21,918 nucleotides of DNA from WYZ-LMO2 sp040514265 (GCA_040514265.1 JBEVCD010000037.1:1-21918); one strand, 5' to 3'. Positions 14,867 to 21,739 are shown, counted from the first letter of the stretch. The notes: a model not told the origin generated them from the letters alone. Translations and numbers: made by a program.

Positions 14867-15391
14867 CTACGCACGCTCAACGTTTATCTTCTCGACAAAA
14901 CCGCCCTTCAGCAGAGTCTCGGCGTTCAGCTTTGGAAGCGTCACGACATCCTCGCGCTTAAGCTTGTAGGTCCTGCCGTCCGCACCCTGAATTTCCACGT
15001 CCTTCTTAACCCTCACGAGCTCGTACTCCTCGCCTCTCCTACCTTCGAGCACGAGCTTCTTGAAATCTCCTATGAACTCTATGAGCTTCCTGAAGAAATC
15101 CCTCTCGACACTCGTCATGTTTTCCAGATCTCCGCCAACCGGCTGACCGCAAACTTCAGCCCACGCGGCGTTTATTATCCTGCCGGTTCGCATCTCGAAT
15201 ATCTTCCTCGCCAACCTCCTTATCGACTTTATCTCGTCCTCGCAACGCACCCTCGTAGCCTCATCTCCCGAGTTCTTGGCCTCCTCAAGCTCCTCGATTT
15301 TCTTCCTGATTCTGTCGTAGAATTCGTCGTCAAGCTTGCTGAGTCCGAACCTGTTCTGCTCGACGACGACCATTAGCTCGTCGATGTCCAT
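14867..15391 (-). CDS. DNA replication factor GINS, Gins51-type subunit
   Basis: 174 residues. The N-terminal alpha-helical A domain has IEELEEAKNSGDEATRVRCE and the IRRLARKIFEMRTGRIINAA segment typical of GINS. The C-terminal small B domain is ADGRTYKLKREDVVTLPKLN, then AETLLKGGFVEKINVER. This A-then-B order is that of Gins51 (Sld5/Psf1-like). GINS links MCM, primase and RecJ/GAN at the fork. A TATA element (aactttaacc on the minus strand, 15412-15421) is centred 26 bp upstream and overlaps the stop codon of the HD gene, so the mRNA may be leaderless. Linkage to L44e and S27e is common in archaea. Confidence 0.85.
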   Translation of the reverse strand: MDIDELMVVVEQNRFGLSKLDDEFYDRIRKKIEELEEAKNSGDEATRVRCEDEIKSIRRLARKIFEMRTGRIINAAWAEVCGQPVGGDLENMTSVERDFFRKLIEFIGDFKKLVLEGRRGEEYELVRVKKDVEIQGADGRTYKLKREDVVTLPKLNAETLLKGGFVEKINVERA

Positions 15392-15413
15392 CGTTAAGAG
15401 TCATCGTGTAAGG

Positions 15414-15932
15414 TTAAAGTTTTTCCACGAATTCGAGCTCCTCCCTTATCCTCCTGTAGAACTCCAGGAGGAACTTGTGTCTACTTTCCGCGAGCTTTTT
15501 AGCGGTCTCGGTGTGAAGCGTATCCTTGAGCTTCAGCAGCTTCTCCTCGAAGTGCTTCAGCGTGTCCTCGATGCTTCTTCCCCTCTCCCCGCTGAACATG
15601 AAAGCCCTCGCGACACCGATAGCTCCCATCGCATCGAGTTTGTCGGCATCGCTCAGGACTTTAGCCTCCAGCGTCCTGGGATCGCAGCCCGAGGAAAAAG
15701 AGTGAGATTCTATTGCGTGCGCGACGGCTTCGACAAAGTCGCTCCCGTATCCCTGTTCCTTCAGCAGAAGCCTCGCGCGCTCGGCTGACACTTTGGCGTG
15801 GTTCTCGGACTCTCTGGCGATGTCGTGAAGCTCGGCAGCCTTCGTAACGACTTCGAGGTTCGCCCCCTCCTTCAGAGCTATGTATCTCGCGAGTCTGACG
15901 ACGCGCCTTACGTGTCCCTCGTCGTGGGCTAT
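15414..15932 (-). CDS. HD-domain phosphohydrolase with non-standard start
   Basis: About 172 residues. HD metal site: His in AHDEGHVRRVVRLARYIA, the ELHDIARES pair, and Asp in VLSDADKLDAMGAIGVARAF. The family hydrolyses nucleotides or other phosphoesters; the substrate is unknown. No ATG, GTG or TTG lies between the in-frame upstream region and the first metal histidine. The reading frame is open back to GTG 16127, but that part overlaps the small upstream gene completely and has shadow-like composition. A strong AAGGAGG ends 8 nt before an in-frame ATA (15932-15930), which I use as a provisional start. The junction with the upstream gene contains AAAA, so a -1 frameshift fusion or a sequencing error are alternatives. 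Confidence 0.7.
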   Translation of the reverse strand: MAHDEGHVRRVVRLARYIALKEGANLEVVTKAAELHDIARESENHAKVSAERARLLLKEQGYGSDFVEAVAHAIESHSFSSGCDPRTLEAKVLSDADKLDAMGAIGVARAFMFSGERGRSIEDTLKHFEEKLLKLKDTLHTETAKKLAESRHKFLLEFYRRIREELEFVEKL

Positions 15933-16117
15933 TTTCTCTTCCTCCTTATCACTTCTTCGAGCTTCTTCTCCAGCGGCTCCTCGTGGGTATAGGGGCATCG
16001 CAGGTAGTGCTCGACGGCTTTGGCTATGGCATCCTTCGTCGCGCTTTCGCCGGTCTTCTTCTTCAGTTCCTCCAGCACTTCCACCGGCAGCACAGTTTGA
16101 GCGTGAACTATCTTCAT
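15929..16117 (-). CDS. Small ribbon-helix-helix-like archaeal protein (DUF5371-like)
   Basis: 62 residues: MKIVHAQTVLPVEVLEELKK, then KTGESATKDAIAKAVEHYLR, then CPYTHEEPLEKKLEEVIRRK. A short beta strand followed by two helices, with the pattern LPVEVLEELKKKTGESATKD, looks like the ribbon-helix-helix fold of small DNA-binding proteins. I associate the MKIVHAQT opening with family DUF5371, from memory and unverified. GGGGTGAG precedes the ATG, and a TATA-like taatatttaag lies at 16149-16159 inside the 3' end of ilvN. It overlaps the start of the HD gene. It may be a regulator or partner of that enzyme (inference). Confidence 0.7.
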   Translation of the reverse strand: MKIVHAQTVLPVEVLEELKKKTGESATKDAIAKAVEHYLRCPYTHEEPLEKKLEEVIRRKRK

Positions 16118-16154
16118 GTCCGCTCACCCCTAATTATCATCATTACAGTAATAT

Positions 16155-16652
16155 TTAAGATTTGCGCAACGTTTTGCTCCCCCTCGCCATCGCAACCTTG
16201 CCAGTCCTCGCGAGCTCCTTGATACCGTACTGCCTCATTAGGTTTATGAACGCCTCTATCTTGTCCTCGTCGCCAGTTATTTCGATTATGAAGCTGTCCC
16301 TCGCGACATCGACGATGCGAGCCCTGAAGATGTTGGCGAGCTCTATTATTTCTCCCCTCTTCTCCGGCGGCGCGTTAACCTTTATCAGGCACAGTTCCCG
16401 CTCGACGGAGTTGTAAGTGACGTCGCTGACCTTTATGATTTCAATCAGCTTGTTCAGCTGCTTCGTAACCTGCTCGACGACCTTCTCGTCCCCCTCCACC
16501 ACTATCGTCATCCTCGAAAGATCGTCTCTTTCCGTCCTGCCTACGGAGAGACTGTCGATGTTGAAGCCTCTCCTGCGGAATAGGGACGCAACTCTCGCCA
16601 GAACACCGGGCTTGTTCTCCACCAAGACCGCTATCGTGTACTTCACACTCAC
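16155..16652 (-). CDS. ilvN: Acetolactate synthase regulatory subunit
   Basis: About 165 residues. The N-terminal ACT domain (YTIAVLVENKPGVLARVASL, then FRRRGFNIDSLSVGRTERDD) binds valine in the family and gives feedback control. The C-terminal half (ELCLIKVNAPPEKRGEIIEL, then FRARIVDVARDSFIIEITGD) matches the second IlvN/IlvH domain. The gene starts inside the end of ilvB. GTG 16652 overlaps the ilvB TGA, while GTG 16646 is better spaced from the GGAGG and would give 163 residues. It is co-transcribed with ilvB, so enzyme and regulator are made together. Confidence 0.92.
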   Translation of the reverse strand: MSVKYTIAVLVENKPGVLARVASLFRRRGFNIDSLSVGRTERDDLSRMTIVVEGDEKVVEQVTKQLNKLIEIIKVSDVTYNSVERELCLIKVNAPPEKRGEIIELANIFRARIVDVARDSFIIEITGDEDKIEAFINLMRQYGIKELARTGKVAMARGSKTLRKS

Positions 16653-18310
16653 ACCTCCTCGTCTATGACCTCGTTCAGCGCGGACCCTGGCGGGACGAAC
16701 GGGAAGACGTTTGCCTGGTAGTCGACTCTGAAGTCCACGACGACTGGGTCGTCGAGGTCTTTTATCTCCCTCAGCACGTCCTCGATCTCGCTGGGCTTCT
16801 CGACAGTGTAGGCTACGGCTCCGAACCCCTTGGCTATCTTTTCGAAGCTCATGTCTCTGCAACCTATGCACGTCGCCGAATAGCGTTCGCGGTAGAATAT
16901 CTGCTGCCACTGCCTGACCATCCCCAGGAAGCCGTTGTTGAGTATGAATACCCTGACCGGCAGCGAGTAGTAGACGCAGGTTGCGAGCTCCTGAATATTC
17001 ATCAGGAAGCTCCCGTCGCCCGCTATGTCTATCACGGTCTTATCCGGAAAGGCGACCTGGGCACCGATGGCTGCAGGGAAACCGAAGCCCATAGTTCCGA
17101 GTCCGCCGCTCGTTATGAACTGCCTCGGATGCTTCACCTTGAAGTACTGCGCAGCCCACATCTGGTTCTGACCGACCTCCGTAGTTATTATCGCGTCGGG
17201 AAACATTTCGTACGTTTTCTCAACCACGAACTGCGGTTTGAAGCCCTCCTTTCTGTACCTCAGCGGATACTTTCTGCGCAACTCGTTTACGTGGTCTTCC
17301 CACTCCTTCCTCTGCTTGTACTGGACGTACGTCTTGAGCTTTGCGAGCACCCGCTTTGCGTCGCCGACTATAGGCACGTCGGCTTCGACGTTCTTTCCGA
17401 TCTCAGCCGGGTCGATGTCGATGTGGATTATCTTCGCGTTCGGAGCGAAACTCGAAACTCTCCCCGTCGTGCGATCGCTGAAGCGGCATCCGACGGCAAT
17501 TATCAGATCGCTCTCCTGAACCGCGTAGTTTGCGTACCTCGAACCGTGCATGCCTATGAAACCCAAGCACAGCGGGTGCGTTTCCGGAATAGCTCCCTTC
17601 CCCATAAGCGTCGTTACGACGAAGGCTGGTATCGTTTCTGCGAGCTCCAAAAGCTCCTGGCTCGCATTCGAAAGCCTAACACCTCCTCCGGCTAAAATTA
17701 TTGGTCTCTCGGACTTCATTATGAGCTCCGCAGCCCTCTTTATCTGCTTCGGGTGCCCCTCGTAGCTCGGCTTGTAGCCGATCAGTTCGACCTTCTTCGG
17801 ATACTTGTACTCGATGTCCGCCGTTGTGACGTCTTTCGGAAGGTCGACGAGGACCGGTCCCGGGCGACCGGTTGAAGCTATGTGGAAAGCTTCCTTCACG
17901 ATTTGAAGCAACTTCCTCGCGTCGGTGACCAAGTAGTTGTGCTTCGTTATCGGCATCGTTATGCCGGTTATGTCTGCCTCCTGAAACGCGTCGTTTCCTA
18001 TCAGTGAAGTCGGAACCTGTCCTGTGAAGACGACTATCGGCGATGAGTCCATGTAAGCCGTCGCTATTCCGGTGACAGTGTTCGTAGCTCCCGGTCCGCT
18101 CGTAGCCATCGCAACTCCGACTCTTCCAGTTGCTCTCGCGTAGCCATCTGCTGCGTGTACGGCAGCCTGCTCGTGCCTCGTCGTTATGTGGACTATGTTC
18201 GAGTCGTAGAGAGCATCGTAGACTTCGATGATCGCACCACCGGGTATTCCGAAGACGACCTCGACACCCTCCTCCTCAAGGGCTTTGACAAGAGCGCTGG
18301 CTGCTCGCAT
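16649..18310 (-). CDS. ilvB: Acetolactate synthase large subunit
   Basis: 553 residues. This thiamine-diphosphate enzyme condenses pyruvate with pyruvate or 2-oxobutyrate, the first common step to valine, leucine and isoleucine. Catalytic Glu47 is in TTRHEQAAVHAADGYAR. SGPGATNTVTGIATAYMDS, the FAD-binding middle domain (GGGVRLSNAS, GCRFSDRTTG) and the ThDP/Mg motif GDGSFLMN...NNGFLG are all present. ATG 18310 follows GAGGTGGG with good spacing and begins MRAASALVKALEEEGVEVVF, as homologues do. The transcript starts about 45 nt upstream and carries a candidate leader peptide (18358-18326). The operon is ilvB-ilvN. Confidence 0.95.
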   Translation of the reverse strand: MRAASALVKALEEEGVEVVFGIPGGAIIEVYDALYDSNIVHITTRHEQAAVHAADGYARATGRVGVAMATSGPGATNTVTGIATAYMDSSPIVVFTGQVPTSLIGNDAFQEADITGITMPITKHNYLVTDARKLLQIVKEAFHIASTGRPGPVLVDLPKDVTTADIEYKYPKKVELIGYKPSYEGHPKQIKRAAELIMKSERPIILAGGGVRLSNASQELLELAETIPAFVVTTLMGKGAIPETHPLCLGFIGMHGSRYANYAVQESDLIIAVGCRFSDRTTGRVSSFAPNAKIIHIDIDPAEIGKNVEADVPIVGDAKRVLAKLKTYVQYKQRKEWEDHVNELRRKYPLRYRKEGFKPQFVVEKTYEMFPDAIITTEVGQNQMWAAQYFKVKHPRQFITSGGLGTMGFGFPAAIGAQVAFPDKTVIDIAGDGSFLMNIQELATCVYYSLPVRVFILNNGFLGMVRQWQQIFYRERYSATCIGCRDMSFEKIAKGFGAVAYTVEKPSEIEDVLREIKDLDDPVVVDFRVDYQANVFPFVPPGSALNEVIDEEV

Positions 18311-18325
18311 AAACCCACCTCGATT

Positions 18326-18358
18326 TTAGAAGAGTACTACGAGAGCGAGTATCGGCAT
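18326..18358 (-). CDS. Candidate ilvBN leader peptide MPILALVVLF
   Basis: Ten codons and TAA: Met-Pro-Ile-Leu-Ala-Leu-Val-Val-Leu-Phe. Six are branched-chain residues, covering all three end products of the pathway. The ATG is 24-25 bp from the centre of the TATA element cttttataac (18387-18378), exactly where leaderless starts fall elsewhere in this window. The peptide would therefore be translated from the very 5' end of the ilvB transcript. The stop lies 15 nt before the ilvB ATG and 3 nt before the start of the CGAGGTGGG ribosome-binding region. UCUCG within codons 5-7 can pair with CGAGG of that region. The frame is the same as ilvB, so an N-terminal extension broken by a stop is the alternative. 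Confidence 0.5.
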   Translation of the reverse strand: MPILALVVLF

Positions 18359-18377
18359 CGGTGCTGCTTGGTCTTCC

Positions 18378-18387
18378 GTTATAAAAG
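18378..18387 (-). promoter_or_regulatory. ilvBN TATA element
   Basis: On the minus strand cttttataac, the best TATA match upstream of ilvB. It predicts a transcription start near 18356-18358. Confidence 0.6.
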
Positions 18388-18400
18388 TCTTGCGTAGTGG

Positions 18401-18438
18401 CTGGGAGTTTATTTTTTATCTGGGAGTTTATTTTTTAA
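18401..18438. repeat. Two 19-bp tandem copies in the ilvB-dsrE divergent spacer
   Basis: CTGGGAGTTTATTTTTTAT (18401-18419) is followed immediately by the same sequence ending in AA (18420-18438), 18 of 19 bases identical. Each copy contains a GGGAG block and a T/A-rich block. They lie just upstream of the ilvB TATA element (outside it, as an operator or activator site would) and about 95 bp upstream of the dsrE promoter. Confidence 0.7.
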
Positions 18439-18530
18439 ACTTATCAACAAAAATTCAGGTGGTTATTAAAGCTTCGAGGGGCTGTGGGATTAGGTCTTCA
18501 GTTTTTACGCGTTCTTCAAATCCGCGAGCA
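18439..18530. other. Spacer before the dsrE promoter
   Basis: No gene, guide-RNA boxes or convincing hairpin seen on either strand. A second AT-rich ttattaaag (18464-18472) could be a weak promoter. The frame open upstream of dsrE through this stretch has no conserved-looking text. Confidence 0.4.
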
Positions 18531-18540
18531 GGTTATATCA
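18531..18540 (+). promoter_or_regulatory. dsrE operon TATA element
   Basis: ggttatatca is centred 25 bp before ATG 18561. The mRNA is probably leaderless, although a GAGGAGG (18541-18547) lies within the gap. Confidence 0.6.
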
Positions 18541-18560
18541 GAGGAGGACGACCCACTTTC

Positions 18561-18944
18561 ATGAAGCTGGCTATAGTTTTGGCGAGTGGGGAACTCGAAA
18601 AGGTGCAGGCTGCGAGTATAATAGCGAGCACAGCAGCGACGCTGGGCGAAGTGATGCTCTTCGCGACGATGGACGGGCTGATGGCTTTCAAGAAGGACGT
18701 GGTTGAAAACAAAGCCTGGAAAGCCGGAGAGCTCGGAAAGGGGATGCTGGAAGCGAACGCGCCGCTGTTCATAGACATCCTCAGACAGGCTAAGGAGATG
18801 GGGAACCTAAAGATCTACGCGTGTGGCATGATCATGGACATGCTGAAACTGAAGCTCGACGACTTTGTCGATGTATTCGACGATGTGATCGGAGTGACGA
18901 AGTTCCTGAGCATGATAGAGGACGCGAAAGTTCTCTTCATCTGA
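18561..18944 (+). CDS. DsrE-family sulfur-carrier protein (DsrE2/E3-like)
   Basis: 127 residues: MKLAIVLASGELEKVQAASI, then IASTAATLGEVMLFATMDGL, later LFIDILRQAKEMGNLKIYAC with Cys88 in YACGMIMDML. DsrE2/E3-type proteins carry a persulfide on this cysteine and exchange it with TusA, which is encoded next. ATG 18561 is chosen because it begins the fold and lies 25 bp from the TATA box. A longer reading frame exists but runs through the promoter and repeats. First gene of a four-gene operon. Confidence 0.85.
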   Translation: MKLAIVLASGELEKVQAASIIASTAATLGEVMLFATMDGLMAFKKDVVENKAWKAGELGKGMLEANAPLFIDILRQAKEMGNLKIYACGMIMDMLKLKLDDFVDVFDDVIGVTKFLSMIEDAKVLFI

Positions 18945-18954
18945 GGTGGTGGAA

Positions 18955-19176
18955 ATGGTAGTCGTTGATGCGAGAGGCAGCTACTGCCCCGGTCCGCTCA
19001 TGGAACTCATAAAGACTCTGAAACAGGTAGAAGTTGGGGAAGTAGTGGAGGTTCTGTCGAGTGACGAAAGCAGCGCTAAGGACATACCGGAATGGGTCAA
19101 GAAAGCCGGTCACGAGCTCGTAGAGGTGAAAAAGGAGGACGACTACTGGAGGATAGTTGTGAGGAAACTGAAGTGA
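18955..19176 (+). CDS. tusA: TusA-family sulfurtransferase
   Basis: 73 residues. VVVDARGSYCPGPLMELIKT carries the CPXP motif (Cys11) that holds the persulfide. The rest is the compact two-layer fold (VGEVVEVLSSDESSAKDIPE, then WVKKAGHELVEVKKED). TusA passes sulfur among carriers such as DsrE, heterodisulfide-reductase-like complexes or tRNA thiolation enzymes. AGGTGG sits 4 nt before ATG 18955. The gap to dsrE is 10 bp and to the flavoprotein 1 bp. The pair DsrE-TusA indicates sulfane-sulfur trafficking rather than molybdopterin or tRNA work alone. Confidence 0.9.
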   Translation: MVVVDARGSYCPGPLMELIKTLKQVEVGEVVEVLSSDESSAKDIPEWVKKAGHELVEVKKEDDYWRIVVRKLK

Positions 19177-19177
19177 C

Positions 19178-20317
19178 ATGAGGGTTCTCATAGTAGGCGG
19201 TGGAGTTGCCGGGACGATAACTGCCAACTACCTCGCCGCCAGACTGAGGAGGGAGATAGCGGACGGAAAAATATCGATAACACTCGTTTCCGATAGGGAG
19301 AAGCAGCTCTACGAGCCCGGGCTGCTCTACCTCACTTTCAACAGGGTGGAGGAGGAGGACATACTGAGGGACCTGAAGTACCTCCTCGATCCACTCGTTG
19401 AGCTGAGGATAGCGAGGGCTACGAAGATCGACGTGGAAGACAGCAAAGTCGAGCTGGAAGGCGGTGAGGCTATAGACTACGACTACCTCGTCATAGCGAC
19501 GGGCTCCAGGATAGTACCCGAAGAAGTGCCCGGGCTAGTTGAGGGCGGGCACTGGTTCTACAACCTCGAAGGCGCGAAACGACTACGCGACGCGCTGGCG
19601 AAGTTCAGCAGGGGGAAGGTAGTCGTAAGCGTAATGGGTATTCCCCACAAGTGTCCAGTTGCACCGATCGAGGTAACCTTCATGCTCCACGACTTCTTCA
19701 GGATACACAGAGTCCGCAAGGATGTCGAGATCCTTTACACTTACCCGATAAATCGTGTTTTCACGATGGAAGAGGTTTCAAACCTCATCCAACAGATGTT
19801 CGACGAGAGGGGAATAAACTACAAGACGTTCTTCAACCCCGTCGAGGTGGACGCGAAGCGAAAAGTCGTTGTGACGCTCGAAGGCGAAGAGGAGCCCTAC
19901 GATCTGCTCATAGCAATACCCCCGCACAAGGGTTCGCAGGTGATCATCGACTCCAACCTCGGCGACGGAGACGGCTGGGTTCCGACGGATAGATACACTC
20001 TCAAAGTCGAGGGTTTCGACAACGTCTACGCTGTCGGAGACGCCACGAACCTACCGGTGAGCAAAGCCGGAAGCGTCGCCCACTTCGAAGCCGAAGTCGT
20101 CGCGGAGAACATAGCAGCGGAAATTAAAGGGCTTCCACCGACTGCCAGATACAACGGGAAGGCTATGTGCTTCATCGAGACGGGATTCAGCGAGGCTACC
20201 TACATGTGGTTCGATTACGACACGCCGCCCAGGCTGGTGAAGCCGAACAAGTTCATCCACTGGATGAAGCTCGCCTACAACAGGATGTACTGGCTCACAG
20301 CAAGGGGTATGCTCTGA
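19178..20317 (+). CDS. Sulfide:quinone oxidoreductase-like FAD flavoprotein
   Basis: 379 residues. FAD-binding RVLIVGGGVAGTITANYLAA at the N-terminus, second dinucleotide motif DYLVIATGSRIVP (103-115), and FAD-contacting NVYAVGDATNLP (282-293). Two cysteines stand where SQR-type enzymes have redox or polysulfide cysteines: Cys159 in PHKCPVAP and Cys331 in KAMCFIETG. The C-terminal tail (FIHWMKLAYNRMYWLTARGM) is amphipathic and could bind the membrane surface. The likely reaction is oxidation of sulfide or a persulfide to sulfane sulfur with electrons to menaquinone, feeding TusA/DsrE. This is inferred from family and operon. The third cysteine of classical SQR is not obvious. Confidence 0.8.
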   Translation: MRVLIVGGGVAGTITANYLAARLRREIADGKISITLVSDREKQLYEPGLLYLTFNRVEEEDILRDLKYLLDPLVELRIARATKIDVEDSKVELEGGEAIDYDYLVIATGSRIVPEEVPGLVEGGHWFYNLEGAKRLRDALAKFSRGKVVVSVMGIPHKCPVAPIEVTFMLHDFFRIHRVRKDVEILYTYPINRVFTMEEVSNLIQQMFDERGINYKTFFNPVEVDAKRKVVVTLEGEEEPYDLLIAIPPHKGSQVIIDSNLGDGDGWVPTDRYTLKVEGFDNVYAVGDATNLPVSKAGSVAHFEAEVVAENIAAEIKGLPPTARYNGKAMCFIETGFSEATYMWFDYDTPPRLVKPNKFIHWMKLAYNRMYWLTARGML

Positions 20318-20326
20318 GGTGGTGTG

Positions 20327-20740
20327 ATGGCTGAAGAGGACGTTGTAAAGCAGCTGGAACCTCTGATCAAAAAAATAGCTGAGAATCAGGAGTACCTGGA
20401 GGAGGCTATCGACAAGCTCGTCTGGCTGGAGAAAAGCGGAAACCTTGACGCTCTGCTGGGATTTTCAGCCCTCATAAAGCTCGTTCAGGACTCCATCAGC
20501 GATGCTGTGGTGGAGAGAAACATGGAGCTGCTCGCTAATCTGGGTTTGATAGCAACGAAGTTCATGAGTGAGAACGCTCTGAAGCTCTTCAACGCTCTTG
20601 GCGATGCAATCTGCAGATGCGAGAAGGAGCCCGAGCCTGTTGGCGTTATAGGGCTGATGAAAGCCCTGAGAGAGCCAGAGGTTCAGAAGGCACTGGGCAT
20701 GCTGCTGAACATTGCGAGAGAGCTCGGGAAGAACATCTAA
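20327..20740 (+). CDS. DUF1641 protein
   Basis: 137 residues, almost wholly helical: VVKQLEPLIKKIAENQEYLE, then KLVWLEKSGNLDALLGFSAL, then GVIGLMKALREPEVQKALGM. The last segment, G.IGLMKAL.DPEVQ..L, is the DUF1641 signature. DUF1641 genes often sit beside SQR-like flavoproteins and DsrE/TusA in archaea and may act as a partner or assembly factor; the biochemical role is unknown. GAGGTGG lies just before ATG 20327. The stop is followed at once by a T6 run. Last gene of the operon. Confidence 0.8.
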   Translation: MAEEDVVKQLEPLIKKIAENQEYLEEAIDKLVWLEKSGNLDALLGFSALIKLVQDSISDAVVERNMELLANLGLIATKFMSENALKLFNALGDAICRCEKEPEPVGVIGLMKALREPEVQKALGMLLNIARELGKNI

Positions 20741-20749
20741 ATTTTTTCT
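20741..20749 (+). terminator. U-rich terminator after the sulfur operon
   Basis: attttttct directly follows the TAA of the DUF1641 gene. T-runs of this kind terminate archaeal transcription without a hairpin. The convergent lipoprotein gene ends about 25 bp further on. Confidence 0.45.
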
Positions 20750-20772
20750 GCTGCCGACCCTTTCCATCCTAC

Positions 20773-21513
20773 TTATTTTAGATACACGCCCTGCCCAGTT
20801 TCAAGCTTTCCGGTAACGTTGTGCCAGCCGTTATGCGTTAATTGAACAGATATGTAATCATCGAACTCGTTGCCCGTCCATCCCATCTGGAACCAGCTGT
20901 TTCTTCCTTCAAGCCAAACAACGACACTTGCATCGACAAACGGTTCGGATTCGTAGTAGATGAGCGTCGTGTAAGTATAACATTCCGCATTTTCCCAGTA
21001 TTTGACGTACTCCTCGGGGCACTCCACTTCTCTCAGGCTGAACTTGGGCTTGAGGATATACTCTCCATTCAACGGACTTAGAGTATTGATTTCTCTGTCG
21101 AGCTTGAGCCTAAGTTCGAAATCGTACCTGGCTGCCCTCTTCACCATGGTTGGCGTAGGTGTCAGGTTGCTCCCCGGCTCAACCGGAACTGGCATCGGTT
21201 TCATCACCCACGCTCTGACCTTCTCACCACTGAGCTTCAGCATCTTGCCATAAGAAGTTTCCACAAGCTCAGCCTTCCAGCTGTCGGGAACGGATAGATT
21301 AGCAAGTTCAATCGGCTCATCAAGCACGGGAAGCGGGACGATTACGGTTACATTCTCAACTTCGTCTATTTCGGGTGGTTTAACAGCATCTCCCTCAAAA
21401 TCTCCGAAGGTTACGGAAACCCTGTAATCGATTTCGTGGGTAAAGCTTCCTTCCTCGGGAGCAAGACATCCCAGTAGGAGGGTTGTGAATAAGAGCAAAA
21501 TGCAATACCTCAT
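20773..21513 (-). CDS. Secreted lipoprotein of unknown function
   Basis: 246 residues. The N-terminus MRYCILLLFTTLLLGCLAPE is a short signal sequence with lipobox LLLGC (Cys16). The protein would thus be lipid-anchored on the outer face of the membrane. The rest is beta-rich with proline-rich loops (VVIVPLPVLDEP-like and PMPVPVEPGSNLTPTPTM). It has Asn-X-Thr/Ser sites, a cysteine pair (EVECPEEY...ENAECYTYTT), and a C-terminal WLEGRNSWFQMGWTGNEFDD, then GWHNVTGKLETG. I do not recognise the family. ATG 21513 is 26 bp from a TATA element (gttttaaac on the minus strand, 21535-21543). Confidence 0.75.
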   Translation of the reverse strand: MRYCILLLFTTLLLGCLAPEEGSFTHEIDYRVSVTFGDFEGDAVKPPEIDEVENVTVIVPLPVLDEPIELANLSVPDSWKAELVETSYGKMLKLSGEKVRAWVMKPMPVPVEPGSNLTPTPTMVKRAARYDFELRLKLDREINTLSPLNGEYILKPKFSLREVECPEEYVKYWENAECYTYTTLIYYESEPFVDASVVVWLEGRNSWFQMGWTGNEFDDYISVQLTHNGWHNVTGKLETGQGVYLK

Positions 21514-21547
21514 CGATAACGGTCAGAATCATGAGTTTAAAACATTT

Positions 21548-21739
21548 TTACTCCTTAACCCACTCGCTCAGGTAAACCTTGAAAGTCTTCCCGAACTTCT
21601 CCCTCACAATCAGGTCCTTCTCCTCAAGCTTCTTTATGATCATTGACATCTTTGAGTTTGAAAACTCCGTTCTTGCTCTCAGAGAGTGCTGATGCGATTT
21701 TACCAGCTCATTCGGGCGACGTTTTTTCCCACGACCCCG
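21548..21739 (-). pseudogene. Fragment of a winged-helix regulator
   Basis: The open frame on the minus strand ends at TAA 21548-21550. It reads ELVKSHQHSLRARTEFSNSK, then MSMIIKKLEEKDLIVREKFG, then KTFKVYLSEWVKE. This is the second half of a winged helix (helix-turn-recognition helix, EEKDLI wing, GKT.KVYL), as in MarR-like or COG2512-type archaeal regulators. There is no plausible start codon before the recognition helix. The frame is closed by TAA at 21740-21742, and the neighbouring frame just upstream reads HITGSWEKTSPE before a stop. The 5' half therefore appears deleted or frameshifted. Confidence 0.5.

Noticed and set aside
15929..16127. N-terminal extension of the HD protein from GTG 16127
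   Set aside because: It would overlap the small RHH-like gene over its whole length; the extension is Arg/Ser/Glu-rich low-complexity text and is better explained as a shadow frame.
16115..16160. ATGATGA on the minus strand as a C box of a second guide RNA
   Set aside because: No CTGA D box follows at a suitable distance; the motif lies in the leader and promoter of the RHH-like gene.
18390..18560. Longer DsrE start upstream of ATG 18561
   Set aside because: The extension covers the TATA element and the 19-bp tandem repeats and has no DsrE-like residues.
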